This document shows, in pieces, positions 24,189 through 32,499 of a stretch of 64,000 nucleotides of DNA. The notes under the pieces were generated by a model. The model was not told where the DNA came from and made no database searches. It saw only the letters and a list, made by a program, of their open reading frames with translations. This DNA is from Bin80 sp026708685 (GTDB lineage: Bacteria; Bacteroidota; Rhodothermia; Rhodothermales; Bin80). Position 1 is the stretch's first letter. The number at the start of each line of letters is the position of its first letter. The stretch lies in contig OZ241742.1 of NCBI GenBank assembly GCA_965200955.1, positions 496,001-560,000 on the forward strand, in the 5' to 3' direction. Made by a program: the position numbers and the translations under genes.

Positions 24189-25591
24189 GATTGGAGCATT
24201 CTATAGAGCGAGGATGTCGTAGGAAGTAATGGAGTAACTGAGCCAGTATAAAGCAACAGAACTTCTGTTTTTGCACGGGTAACGGCCACATAAATCAGAC
24301 GACCAAAGTGCGTTAACGCTTCATCTTCTCCGTGAGACAAGATGAATTCAGAATCAGGCAGTTTATTGTCCTCAAGAAAGGGGAGAATTACCATGTCAAA
24401 CTCAAGTCCTTTTGATGAATGATATGTTCCATAATAAATTCCTGGTCCATCATCCCAAATACGCATATCACGGTGGAGCCGTTTCGAATTGTCTGGTAAA
24501 CTTGGACTGATGAGTTTCTCTTGTTGACGATTTTTGAAAAGGATAGCAACACTCTTCATGGTTCCGGAGTAGTCTTTTGCCCTACTAATCGCAATGTTAA
24601 TCTGTGTTTCTTTACTATGACACTCAACAAGTGTGGGTAATGACCCAGCAGGCTTTGGAAATGTTGGCTCAACAATATCCGCAATTCCCTGAAAATATGG
24701 CATCTTAGAAATTGCTAATCCAAGTTGGGCAATCTGTTGAGTATTGCGATAATTTTCCTTGAATTCCCATACTTGAGGAATGCTAAGATTGGCTGAACGC
24801 CATGATGTGCGTTGACCATAGATTTGTTGAGCAACATCTCCAAAAAATGTAAGAGATCCATCATCTGGAATCGCAGATACAAGTGACCGAATCATTTCGG
24901 GAGAAAAGTCTTGTCCCTCATCAATTATGATATGACGGTATCGTCGTTGGCGATTATCTTGTAGATATTCTTGGTGAACATAATAAGCGATATCGTCCCA
25001 ATCATAGAGCTTTCCACGCTGTGATCTAAGTTTCAGATATTCGGTGAGAATCTCAAACATGACTCCTCGTAGATTTCGTTGGAGTTTGGTTCCCATACGG
25101 CCGACTCGCTTAACCTTTTTGTATTCGTCCTCGGTTTCTATACCATGGCTCAGAATCCATTGTATTTCGTCCAAGAAAAACGAAATAGGTCGCGCAAGAA
25201 ATGTAGGTTTTGGGTGGCTTTGTCTAACTTTATTGAGGGCCGTCTCAATGAGTGAGTGTCTTAAATTGGGATCACAAATAGAATTGGGTTCCATTTTCCC
25301 TCTGGAATGAAGATAGCCTCTGGCAAACTTATGATAATTTTCAATGGTGACGTTACGAAGCTCTGTATGTTTAAGATGCTTCAAGTAAACGACAAGGGCA
25401 CGGTTGAATGTAAGCAATAGAGTCGGTCCATAATGAGGCATATCCTCTGAAGAAAGATAGGCCGCCCGATAAAGTGCGAGCGTTGTTTTTCCACTCCCGG
25501 CTGTTCCTAAAATAGCGGAGTGGCCCGTTTCAGGCAAATAAAGGACTTCCCGTTGCTTTCTTATTGGTTTGGGTAATCTATTACTCATCAT
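24185..25591 (-). CDS. UvrD-like superfamily 1 helicase of the DarT operon
   Basis: A 468-residue SF1 DNA helicase with complete motifs: Walker A GTAGSGKTT at 29-37, TFNRAL near 61, motif II DEGQDF at 224-229, motif III GDVAQQIYG, motif IV ENYRNTQQI, motif V TYHSSKGLEFD and motif VI VAVTRAK. It is shorter than UvrD (about 720), without extra domains. It is the first gene of the operon and overlaps the DarT gene by 4 nt. Since DarT acts on single-stranded thymidine, a helicase could supply or sense single-stranded DNA; this is inference. Its motifs are intact, unlike those of the GajB-like protein at 6.2-8.2 kb. Confidence 0.88.
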   Translation of the reverse strand: MMSNRLPKPIRKQREVLYLPETGHSAILGTAGSGKTTLALYRAAYLSSEDMPHYGPTLLLTFNRALVVYLKHLKHTELRNVTIENYHKFARGYLHSRGKMEPNSICDPNLRHSLIETALNKVRQSHPKPTFLARPISFFLDEIQWILSHGIETEDEYKKVKRVGRMGTKLQRNLRGVMFEILTEYLKLRSQRGKLYDWDDIAYYVHQEYLQDNRQRRYRHIIIDEGQDFSPEMIRSLVSAIPDDGSLTFFGDVAQQIYGQRTSWRSANLSIPQVWEFKENYRNTQQIAQLGLAISKMPYFQGIADIVEPTFPKPAGSLPTLVECHSKETQINIAISRAKDYSGTMKSVAILFKNRQQEKLISPSLPDNSKRLHRDMRIWDDGPGIYYGTYHSSKGLEFDMVILPFLEDNKLPDSEFILSHGEDEALTHFGRLIYVAVTRAKTEVLLLYTGSVTPLLPTTSSLYRMLQS

Positions 25592-25758
25592 TCTATATGT
25601 TATTGTTCATAAAATTGGGGCTTCCGTTTTTTAAGTGTGGATGAAGCAAGGAAAAAAGTTTAGACGATAAAGATTGAATGAGGTTCATAAGGATAATTAT
25701 AAAACCTTATTCGGTGACTATGTTTTGATGCCTTAATCATCATCTTTCTCTCTCTCAC

Positions 25759-26784
25759 ATGAACTCTCTCGTTTCTCGCTCCTCCCCCTCTGGCGTTGCG
25801 GTCGCTCCGCCTCTGTCCGATGGTGTCAAGTCCCTGATTGGTGCCTCGATCTCCGAAAACACGAAGCGTGCCTATGGTCGCTCCCTTGCTGAGTTGGAGG
25901 AGTGGCTGGTTGGTCGCCCTTTGGATGATGCCCTTTTCGCTGAGTACCTTTCGTTCCTCTTTGAGGATGCCCCTGAGGGACGTGGCTTAGCCCCCGCGTC
26001 TATCGGAATGGTTGTGGCCGCGGTCGGGTTTAAGGCCCGCCTTGCTGGGGTGGACTCCCCCGTTGGTGCTATCTCCCTTCGTGCCCTTGCTGGGATTCGC
26101 CGTGAAGGGCGTGATCGGGGCAGAGGGCAGGTCTCTGGCATTTCTTGGGATAAGGCCGACACGGTGGTTTGCTCTTTGTCCAATGGTGGGCCTGTGTCCG
26201 AAAAGCCGTCCGTGAAACTTCGCGATGCGGCGATGGTGGCTTTGATGTCCGATTGCCTATTGCGGGTTTCGGAGTTGCTTTCCCTGCGGGTCTCCGATCT
26301 TTCGGTAGAAGAGTCCGATGGGTCGGGGTTGCTGTGTGTCCGTCATTCGAAAACCGATCAGGAGGGCGAGGGTGCTGTCCTGTTTGTGGGCTCCAAAACA
26401 GTGGGGCATGTCCGTGATTGGCTTGGTCGGTTGGCTGGTCTTCGTGCCCGTCAGGGGCTGGGCGATCTGGCTCCCGAGTCCTATGTCTTTGTGCGGGTTC
26501 GCAGGGGCGATGTGGTGGATGCCGATCCTGCTCCGTTGGCGCGGGTTTCGGTTGCTCGTATTTTGAAGGCGTATGGGGCGGTGTTTCTCCCTGAGGGGCA
26601 GAGGGTCTCTACGCATTCGTTGCGGGTGGGCAGTGCCCAGTCCCTTGCCCAGCGGGGTGCCTCCCTTGTGGAAATGCAGGAGGCGGGTAGGTGGAAGTCT
26701 CCGTCTATGCCTGCGTCCTACTCTCGCGGTCAGAGGGCTGCTCGTGGAGCGGTTGCCCGTCTTCGCTATGGGGCTGATTCGTAG
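25759..26784 (+). CDS. Tyrosine recombinase / integrase
   Basis: A 341-residue site-specific recombinase. The N-terminal SAM-like DNA-binding domain is at about 28-115 (SENTKRAYGRSLAELEEWL). The catalytic domain carries Arg169 (LLRVSELLSL), Lys198 (HSKTDQEG), His286 and Arg289 (THSLRVG), Trp312 (AGRWKS) and the nucleophile Tyr321 (PASYSRG). All active-site residues are present. It cuts and rejoins DNA through a covalent 3'-phosphotyrosine. It shows the island's T-rich plus strand and is followed, 30 nt beyond its stop, by repeat copy 3. It is the only recombinase of this kind in the window, so it is the likely mover of the island. Confidence 0.9.
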   Translation: MNSLVSRSSPSGVAVAPPLSDGVKSLIGASISENTKRAYGRSLAELEEWLVGRPLDDALFAEYLSFLFEDAPEGRGLAPASIGMVVAAVGFKARLAGVDSPVGAISLRALAGIRREGRDRGRGQVSGISWDKADTVVCSLSNGGPVSEKPSVKLRDAAMVALMSDCLLRVSELLSLRVSDLSVEESDGSGLLCVRHSKTDQEGEGAVLFVGSKTVGHVRDWLGRLAGLRARQGLGDLAPESYVFVRVRRGDVVDADPAPLARVSVARILKAYGAVFLPEGQRVSTHSLRVGSAQSLAQRGASLVEMQEAGRWKSPSMPASYSRGQRAARGAVARLRYGADS

Positions 26785-26814
26785 AGGGCTGGGTTGGGGT
26801 GGCTTGCTGGTTGG

Positions 26815-26836
26815 CGATTTTGCCTACTGGATTAGT
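26815..26836 (+). repeat. 22-bp island intergenic repeat, copy 3
   Basis: Same 22-bp consensus, between the integrase gene and the convergent Sel1 lipoprotein gene, whose stop codon it overlaps. Confidence 0.7.
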
Positions 26837-27626
26837 TCGCTTGGTCTCTTTCTGCGATGTTGGCCTGTATTTGTTTTTGGAGTTCCTTTGCCCGTATCTT
26901 GGCCTGCGTGATTTGGGTGGGGGTTAGGTGGTGGTATTCCTCAAACCCGTCGAATCCTATCTGCCTTGACCGTGTGTACAATGCACCGTTGGCTTTGGCA
27001 ATGATAAGCCATGCGTAGGCATCTGTGATGTCACGATCTTCTCCCAAGTAGGCACCCGAGAGGGCGAACTGGGCATCTGGGTGTCCCAGCATGGCACCCT
27101 TGCTGTACCAGTGGGTTGCTTGGTTGAAGTTCTTTGGGACTCCCTCTCCAATTTCGTAGGCAAGTCCGAGTAGGTATTGTGCCCATGCGTCTCCCTGCTC
27201 CGCGGCCTTTCTCCACCAGTGGGCTGCTTGCGTGAAGTCTTGTTCTACTCCCGCTCCGTTTTTGTAAGCTCGTCCGAGTTGGAACTGGGCATCTGCGTGT
27301 CCCTGCTCCGCCGCTTTCTTCCACCAGTGTATTCCCTGCGTGAAGTCTTGTTCTACTCTCTCTTCCTTTTGGTGGCTTAGTCCGCGTTGCCAGTAGGCCT
27401 GTCCGAGTTCGTATTGGGCGGTGATGTGCCCTTTCCTCCCTGCCTTTTTCAACCAGTCCATTGCCTGCGTGGAGTCTTGCTCTACTCCGTTCCCTGCTTT
27501 GTAGGCCAGTGCGGTTTGGTAATCGGTTTCGGGGTCGGTGGCTGGCTCCGTTGAGCATGCCCCGATCACCAGTGCGATCAGTAGCAGGAGTCCGATGGTG
27601 GTGGTGATTCGTGCCTTTGAGGTCAT
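26832..27626 (-). CDS. Sel1-repeat lipoprotein
   Basis: A 264-residue lipoprotein. The signal peptide ends in LVIGAC, so Cys24 is the predicted lipidation site. Residues 33-200 hold Sel1 repeats, including AQYELGQAYWQRGLSHQKEE with an irregular insert. The end is shared with the other Sel1 proteins (DAYAWLIIAKANGA and LQKQIQANIAERDQ). It is followed by repeat copy 3 and lies 30 nt downstream of the next Sel1 gene. Both share the same start-proximal DNA. Confidence 0.86.
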   Translation of the reverse strand: MTSKARITTTIGLLLLIALVIGACSTEPATDPETDYQTALAYKAGNGVEQDSTQAMDWLKKAGRKGHITAQYELGQAYWQRGLSHQKEERVEQDFTQGIHWWKKAAEQGHADAQFQLGRAYKNGAGVEQDFTQAAHWWRKAAEQGDAWAQYLLGLAYEIGEGVPKNFNQATHWYSKGAMLGHPDAQFALSGAYLGEDRDITDAYAWLIIAKANGALYTRSRQIGFDGFEEYHHLTPTQITQAKIRAKELQKQIQANIAERDQAN

Positions 27627-27656
27627 GGGGTTTGTTGCAATTTTTTGATGTGTGGA

Positions 27657-28265
27657 TTAGTTTGCTTGGTCTCTTTTTGCGATGTTGGCCTGTATTTGTT
27701 CGTGGAGTTCGCTTGCTCGTTGCTGGGCCTCTTCAAGTTGGGCGGGGATGAGTAGTTCATTTTCGATGAGGTTGGTGAGGTCTCTCATGCGTTCGGTTTC
27801 TTCCTCCGTTTCTCCCCCTGTGGCTTGGGCGATGATGATCCATGCGTAGGCTTCCGTGGAGTCTTGTTTTACTCCCTCTCCGCCCCAGTAGGCGGCTCCG
27901 AGTAGGTATTGTGCCTCTGGGTGTCCCTGCTCAGCGGCCTTTTTCCACCAGTGGGCTGCTCGGTTGAAGTCTTTGAGGACTCCCACTCCGAGTCCATAGG
28001 CGAGCCCGAGTCTGGTTTGTGCGAGTGCATGTCCCTGCTCCGCCGCTTTCTTCCACCAGTGGCTTGCCTGCGTGAAGTCTTGTTCTACTCCCTCTTCGTC
28101 TTCGTAGGCGAGTCCGAGTAGGTATTGGGCCTCTGCGTCTCCTGCTTCTGCCTGCTGTTGAAGTTCCTCAATGGTCAGAGTGGCTTGCCCTGTGGCTTGC
28201 TGGCATGCCCCGATCACCAGTGCGATGAGCAGGAGGGCGATGGTGGTTCGTGCCTTTTGGTTCAT
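27657..28265 (-). CDS. Sel1-repeat lipoprotein
   Basis: A 202-residue lipoprotein with lipobox LVIGAC (Cys21) and about three and a half Sel1 repeats (AEAQYLLGLAYEDEEGVEQD and relatives). It ends in the shared domain EAYAWIIIAQATGGETEE, then EQIQANIAKRDQ. It is the shortest member of the Sel1 set. Its stop region (GTGTGGATTAGTTT at about 27650) is identical over more than 20 nt to the region after the Sel1 gene at 17046. Confidence 0.86.
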   Translation of the reverse strand: MNQKARTTIALLLIALVIGACQQATGQATLTIEELQQQAEAGDAEAQYLLGLAYEDEEGVEQDFTQASHWWKKAAEQGHALAQTRLGLAYGLGVGVLKDFNRAAHWWKKAAEQGHPEAQYLLGAAYWGGEGVKQDSTEAYAWIIIAQATGGETEEETERMRDLTNLIENELLIPAQLEEAQQRASELHEQIQANIAKRDQAN

Positions 28266-28396
28266 GGTTGGCGGTTGCTCTCCGTTGGTGAAAATGCTAC
28301 ACTACCACATATATAGTGGATTAGTGCGGTTTTCTGTCAACAGCACGCGGGGCTTTTTTTTGATCTGAAAATCTTTGCCCCGCGTGGTTTGTTGGC

Positions 28397-29413
28397 TTAG
28401 TCGGAGCAGGTGGGGCCGCTCACGGTTTGTATGCCGTTGAGCCATGTTTGGAACTCGGTGTTTGCAGGGGCACAAAGCCCTGCGTTGTTGTCGAAGCCCA
28501 GTTTCCTCATCTCCGTTGCTCCTACCAGTTCCTGCGGGAGTTTCCCCGTCAGTTGGTTTCCGCGCAGGTCAAGGTCTCGAAGGTTTGTGAGGTTTCCGAT
28601 CTCTGGGGGGATGGTGCCCGTCAGTTGGTTTCCGCCCAGGTAGAGTTCTCGAAGGTTTGTGAGGTTTCCTATCTCGGCGGGGATGGTGCCCGTCAGTTGG
28701 TTGAAGCTGAGAGAAATGTGCCTTAGTTCGCTTTTCCGTGTGAAGAGTCCGTAGAAATTGTTAAAGCTCTTCATGGTTGGTTCTACTTCCCCCCAGAGCG
28801 AGTCTGCTTGGGGCCAGCCTGTGTTGTTTGTCCATTGGTGTCCGTTTGTTGCGTGGTAAAAGGTTATGAGAACGTCGCCTGTTTTGAGCCATTCTTCCCA
28901 GTCCTTTTTTGCGTTGGCTTGTCTCTTTATTGCACAGTCCATTGCTGTGACTACGTCTTCCAGTCTTTTCCAAATTCGCCCTTTCCCTTGATTTTTCATC
29001 CATGCCTTTCTAAAATCGGACGATGTGAAGTTTTCTTTGTTTGGTAGATAAAGAGGTTCCACAACGCCGTGGTGGTTGTTGCGGGCGGCGATATGCCAAA
29101 CTCCTCGCATGCCCGGTTCAAGGGTGAGAATGTTAAGTACTCTCAGCAGGGCCTCTGCTCGAATGCGGTATTGCACTTTCTCTATCTTGTTTTCTACTGC
29201 CTCGTAGAGTTCTTGTGTGACGCAGGTCGTTCTTCCTGCCTGCTTGCCGAGTACTCCATTTGGAAGTCCGTTCTCTGTTTGCCCTATGTGGGGTTTCCCT
29301 TCGTTAAGGATGCTGGTTTGAGGGTCGGTGATCTGCGAGTCGCAGCTGCCGATGAAAATGGCGATCAGGATTGCTCCGATTGCTGTCAACGCCTTGTGGT
29401 TGATCAATGTCAT
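28397..29413 (-). CDS. Leucine-rich-repeat lipoprotein with long N-terminal region
   Basis: A 338-residue lipoprotein with lipobox IFIGSC (Cys24). Residues 30-190 form a region not seen in the other LRR genes (CVTQELYEAVENKIEKVQYR, then WHIAARNNHHGVVEPLYLP). The shared cap FYHATNGHQWTNNTGW and MKSFNNFYGL follow, then three LRR units (LTNLRELYLGGNQLTGTIPP) and the C-terminal cap LCAPANTEFQTWLNGI ending GPTCSD, identical to that of the LRR protein at 15753-17015. The N-terminal region may be a separate domain gained by shuffling. Confidence 0.84.
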   Translation of the reverse strand: MTLINHKALTAIGAILIAIFIGSCDSQITDPQTSILNEGKPHIGQTENGLPNGVLGKQAGRTTCVTQELYEAVENKIEKVQYRIRAEALLRVLNILTLEPGMRGVWHIAARNNHHGVVEPLYLPNKENFTSSDFRKAWMKNQGKGRIWKRLEDVVTAMDCAIKRQANAKKDWEEWLKTGDVLITFYHATNGHQWTNNTGWPQADSLWGEVEPTMKSFNNFYGLFTRKSELRHISLSFNQLTGTIPAEIGNLTNLRELYLGGNQLTGTIPPEIGNLTNLRDLDLRGNQLTGKLPQELVGATEMRKLGFDNNAGLCAPANTEFQTWLNGIQTVSGPTCSD

Positions 29414-29518
29414 GTTGGTGTTTTTTTGTTGTGCAGGCGATTCATTCCGCCGTGCCTGCCCTTGTAAGCCCTGCCTCTTTGTGAGTTCCCTTGTGCTCGG
29501 TTCGTTTGCGTGAGGTTG

Positions 29519-29540
29519 CGATTTTGCCTACTGGATTAGT
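29519..29540 (+). repeat. 22-bp island intergenic repeat, copy 4
   Basis: Same 22-bp consensus as copy 3 without mismatch, overlapping the stop codon of the Sel1 gene at 29536-30153. Confidence 0.7.
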
Positions 29541-30153
29541 TCGCTTGGTCTCTTTTTGCGATGTTGGCTTGTATTTGTTCGTGGAGTTCCTTTGCCCGTT
29601 GCTGGCCCCTTTTGATTTGGGCGGGCGTGAGTTCGCTTTCGATGCGGCTGGTGAAGTCTCTAATGTCTTCGTTTCCTTCCTCCGTTTCTCCCCCTGTGGC
29701 TTGGGTGATGATGAACCATGCGTAGGCTTCCGTGAAGTCTTGCTCTACTCCCCATCCGTTCTCGTAGGCGAGTCCGAGCATCAATTGGGCTTCTGCGTCT
29801 CCCTGCTCGGCGGCCTTTCTCCACCAGTGGGTTGCTTGGTTCCAGTCTTTGAGGACTCCCCGTCCGCGGTAGTAGGCGTTTCCGAGTGCGGCTTGGGCGG
29901 CTGCATGCCCCTGCATGGCTGCCTTCCTGTACCAGTGGATTTCTTGGTTCCAGTCTTTGAGGACTCCCTTCCCGTGGTAGTAGGCGAGTGCGAGGTCGTA
30001 TTGTTCCTCTGGGGTGAGGGAGGTGTCTTCGCTTTCGCTCTTTGTTTCTGCCAGTTCCTCTTTTGTTTGTGTTGAGGCTTGCTGGCATGCCCCGATCACC
30101 AGTGCGATCAGTAGCAGGAGTCCGATGATGGTGGTTCGTGCCTTTCGGTTCAT
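29536..30153 (-). CDS. Sel1-repeat lipoprotein
   Basis: A 205-residue lipoprotein with lipobox LVIGAC (Cys23), a short linker (ASTQTKEELAETKSESEDTS) and three Sel1 repeats (GKGVLKDWNQEIHWYRKAAMQG and two more). The shared end is EAYAWFIITQATGGETEE, then ELTPAQIKRGQQRAKELHEQ. DNA upstream of its start (TTGGCTTTGCTCCGTTGGTGAAGC) is almost the same as that upstream of the Sel1 gene at 17046-18206, which points to duplication of gene plus promoter. Confidence 0.86.
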   Translation of the reverse strand: MNRKARTTIIGLLLLIALVIGACQQASTQTKEELAETKSESEDTSLTPEEQYDLALAYYHGKGVLKDWNQEIHWYRKAAMQGHAAAQAALGNAYYRGRGVLKDWNQATHWWRKAAEQGDAEAQLMLGLAYENGWGVEQDFTEAYAWFIITQATGGETEEGNEDIRDFTSRIESELTPAQIKRGQQRAKELHEQIQANIAKRDQAN

Positions 30154-30251
30154 GTTGGCTTTGCTCCGTTGGTGAAGCGTGATTGTAAGCCCTGCTCCCT
30201 GTGTGGGTTCCTTTGTTGGTCGGTTGGCTGGCGCTGGGCAGGTTGGTTCGC

Positions 30252-30273
30252 CGATTTTCTTTGCTGGATTAGT
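30252..30273 (+). repeat. 22-bp island intergenic repeat, copy 5
   Basis: Same consensus with two differences. It lies between the Sel1 gene and the downstream end of the HTH/MT-A70-like gene at 30306, so it is not tied to one gene family. Confidence 0.65.
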
Positions 30274-30305
30274 TAGGGCGGCAGGTTGCTTGGTGGTGGT
30301 TCGTT

Positions 30306-31295
30306 TTAGAGGGGCAGTTCCTCGTTGGCCTCTTCCTCCGTCTCTCCCTTAGTCCATTGCTCCACCACGATGGGTGGTTGGTCAGTGACTCTCCGTAGGG
30401 TGGTTTCCAGTTGGGCCATGCCGTCTTCCGCCTGATAAGCGATCTTGAAGTCTTTCGTGGATGCGAATTTGGGGTTCCCGATCCGCCCGTAGAGGATGAG
30501 GCTTTGGTGGTCTTTCGTGGTTCCTTTCCCTTTCCATGCAAAGAGGCAGGAGTACCTTGCTCCGATGGTGTCTTGTAAATGGGCGAGTCCCTCTGGGAGT
30601 CGGTCGGTTGGTGTCCACAAGAAGACGTGGGCCTCCGTGTCTGCCCTGATGATTTCGGGTTCGTTGGTGTCTTTCCAGTTGCGTTCGTAAATGATGGCCT
30701 TTGCCCATGTGGGCGGGGGTTGCTCCGCTTTCTTCATGACGGCTTTCAGGTTGCTGGTTGGTCGCATGGTGCCTTTGCTGATGCCCTGCTCAAGGTCGGT
30801 GATGCTGTTTTCCCAGTCCTCTTCGTTCATGCGGGCATAGGACTTGGCCCTGGCTCCCTGTTTGTGCGTGATGCCCAGTTCCTCGTAGGTCGGTGCTGGG
30901 GTTTTTGTGTCTGGATTAGTTTTTTGCTCGGTGTCTTCGTTGAAGATCTGATTCACGCGGTGCTCGCTGACTCCGTGCTCTTTGGCTATGGTCTCTTTGC
31001 TGGTTTCTTGGTCTTCTATTTGTGCCCTGATTTGTGCGTTCCTTTGGGCGGTGTCAGGCCTGCCTTGGCTCCGTCCATGTCCCTCGTGGAGGAGTTCGCC
31101 GAGTCTTCGTTCGCTCCGCAGTCGCACCACAATGGCTTTGGCTTGGAGGTCGGTATCTTTGCTCCGCCGTGCGTATTCCCTTAGGGCCTCTGCCTGCCCT
31201 TGAATGTGCTTGACTTCATCTATGTCTACGCAGTGTTGCAGTGCGGTTCGTGCTGTTTCGTAAAGGGTGAGGCCTGCCTCGTGAAGGGGTTCCAT
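30306..31295 (-). CDS. Phage-type HTH protein with degenerate MT-A70-like domain
   Basis: A 329-residue protein. Residues 1-90 are helical (ETARTALQHCVDIDEVKHIQ, then LREYARRSKDTDLQAKAIVVRLRSERRLGELL), a segment common in phage and island proteins of unknown function. An HTH follows (EHGVSEHRVNQIF, near 104-116). Residues 200-300 (HVFLWTPTDRLPEGLAHLQ, then RYSCLFAWKGKG and SLILYGRIGNP) look like the core of an MT-A70 adenine methyltransferase, but the catalytic DPPW motif is absent. It lies 30 nt downstream of a gene for an MT-A70 protein that has that motif. I infer a non-catalytic partner that binds DNA. The family reading of the C-terminal part is by eye and tentative. Confidence 0.6.
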   Translation of the reverse strand: MEPLHEAGLTLYETARTALQHCVDIDEVKHIQGQAEALREYARRSKDTDLQAKAIVVRLRSERRLGELLHEGHGRSQGRPDTAQRNAQIRAQIEDQETSKETIAKEHGVSEHRVNQIFNEDTEQKTNPDTKTPAPTYEELGITHKQGARAKSYARMNEEDWENSITDLEQGISKGTMRPTSNLKAVMKKAEQPPPTWAKAIIYERNWKDTNEPEIIRADTEAHVFLWTPTDRLPEGLAHLQDTIGARYSCLFAWKGKGTTKDHQSLILYGRIGNPKFASTKDFKIAYQAEDGMAQLETTLRRVTDQPPIVVEQWTKGETEEEANEELPL

Positions 31296-31325
31296 TGGTT
31301 TGTTTGATGATGGGTGGTTGGTGCC

Positions 31326-31920
31326 TTAGAAAAGGTCAGGGTTGGTGGGTGGTTCTCCGTCCCACCGCTGGTAGCCGTTTGGGATTTCGTTCCCCCATGC
31401 GTGGAAGCCCGCGTGCTGTTTCCTTGCGAATTGGTCAAGTCGCTTGGTGTCTGGGGTTGACTCCCTGAGCAGTTCGTAGAAAAGGCTCGGTTTGGTGCTG
31501 TGCTCCCTGCGTTCGACAGGTGCCTCAATCCATCTTGGCATGCTGTCAATGGTCGGTGGGTTGGTGCCCCATGTGGCTATGAGGCAGACTTCCGCGTTGT
31601 AATTGGGCAGGTTCCAGCGGCTGACTCCGCCGTCCGTTCCAGTGTCTTCGTTCCTCTTTTGCCAGATGATGATGTCCCTGTAGGTTGCTCCCCATCCTTT
31701 GATGATCTCTATGGCTCTGGGTATGGTGCTTTGAATGCTCCAAAGCAGGAGGATGGCATTGGGTTCGTGAGGCGGTTTGTATGCGTGGATGAGTTCGCTG
31801 TCCGTCAATGTGGGGTAGGGGATGCTGGATGCCCCGTGTGCCCACGGTGGGTCGCTGGTGATGATGGTGAAGCATCTCTGCTTTGGGTTTTTTTGACCAA
31901 GGGGGTGGGCTGGTATACTT
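31326..31920 (-). pseudogene. MT-A70 family adenine methyltransferase, start codon missing
   Basis: The minus-strand frame is open from a TGA near 31924 to the stop at 31326. It contains the methyltransferase motif SDPPWAHGASSIPYPTL, then LLLWSIQSTIPRAIEIIKGW, YRDIIIWQKRN and the end KQHAGFHAWGNE, so it is an N6-adenine methyltransferase of the MT-A70 type found in phages. There is no ATG or GTG before DPPW; the first usable start (TTG at 31808) would remove the motif. The island composition stops close to 31.91 kb, so the 5' end was probably cut away by the rearrangement that formed the island's right edge. An alternative is use of a non-standard start such as ATA. Confidence 0.66.
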
Positions 31921-32076
31921 CAGAATTGTTGCAGTCTTTACTTAATCTCACAAAAGTGCACACAGAAAGATTCCTGGGTATGTGTGATCCTCTTTGTCAG
32001 TTCAAGTTGGGTAAGGTGATGGTACCTAATCCGAATGTTTAACTCAAATGGAAGTATTCATTTAACATTCAGTGTC

Positions 32077-32499
32077 TTAAACACGATGAGGCTGGAGTCC
32101 ATAGGTGCTCCAGATTCGTCCAATCGTAGTTGAACTCACGCCGGTCTCCTGTGCCATTTTCTTCCTGCTCCAACGGGTTCCATCCTTAGGAGTAGATTCT
32201 AATGTCTTCTTGATGATCTCCTCTACATGTTCATCCGAAATAACACGTGGCTTCCCAGAACGGGGTGAGTCAACCAAACCATCAAATCCTTTCTTCAAAA
32301 AGCGTCGCCTCCATTTGCCTACGGTCGCACGGGAAATTCCTAACTTCTCTGAAACCCTTTGATCACTATGACCATCAGCCACCTCTAAAATGATGGTTGC
32401 CCTTAGAGCCTTGGACGCAGAAATTTTTGACCAATCCTTTAATTGTGTGATCTCTCTCTCACTGAGTTGAGGAATTTCACGTGTGTAATGGTTCGCCAT
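32077..32499 (-). CDS. IS630-type transposase N-terminal fragment
   Basis: A 140-residue protein with two helix-turn-helix domains: ISASKALRATIILEVADGHSD, then KLGISRATVGKWRRRFLKKG near 56-75, and GTRWSRKKMAQETGVSSTTIGRIW near 107-131. The end LQPHRV is where IS630-family transposases continue into the catalytic DDE domain. Here a stop follows at once, and downstream DNA has no DDE remnant I can read. It is therefore a truncated transposase that may still bind DNA. It lies next to the right edge of the island. Confidence 0.75.
   Translation of the reverse strand: MANHYTREIPQLSEREITQLKDWSKISASKALRATIILEVADGHSDQRVSEKLGISRATVGKWRRRFLKKGFDGLVDSPRSGKPRVISDEHVEEIIKKTLESTPKDGTRWSRKKMAQETGVSSTTIGRIWSTYGLQPHRV

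Noticed and set aside
11596..30273. Integron with attC sites
   Set aside because: Genes are cassette-like and a tyrosine recombinase is present, but the 22-bp repeats lack GTTRRRY/RYYYAAC cores and obvious inverted-repeat folding, and the enzyme lacks the IntI insertion as far as I can see.
31910..32042. Plus-strand coding tail ending PNPNV
   Set aside because: It is only the end of a frame that is antisense to the methyltransferase. It has no independent start or recognisable similarity.
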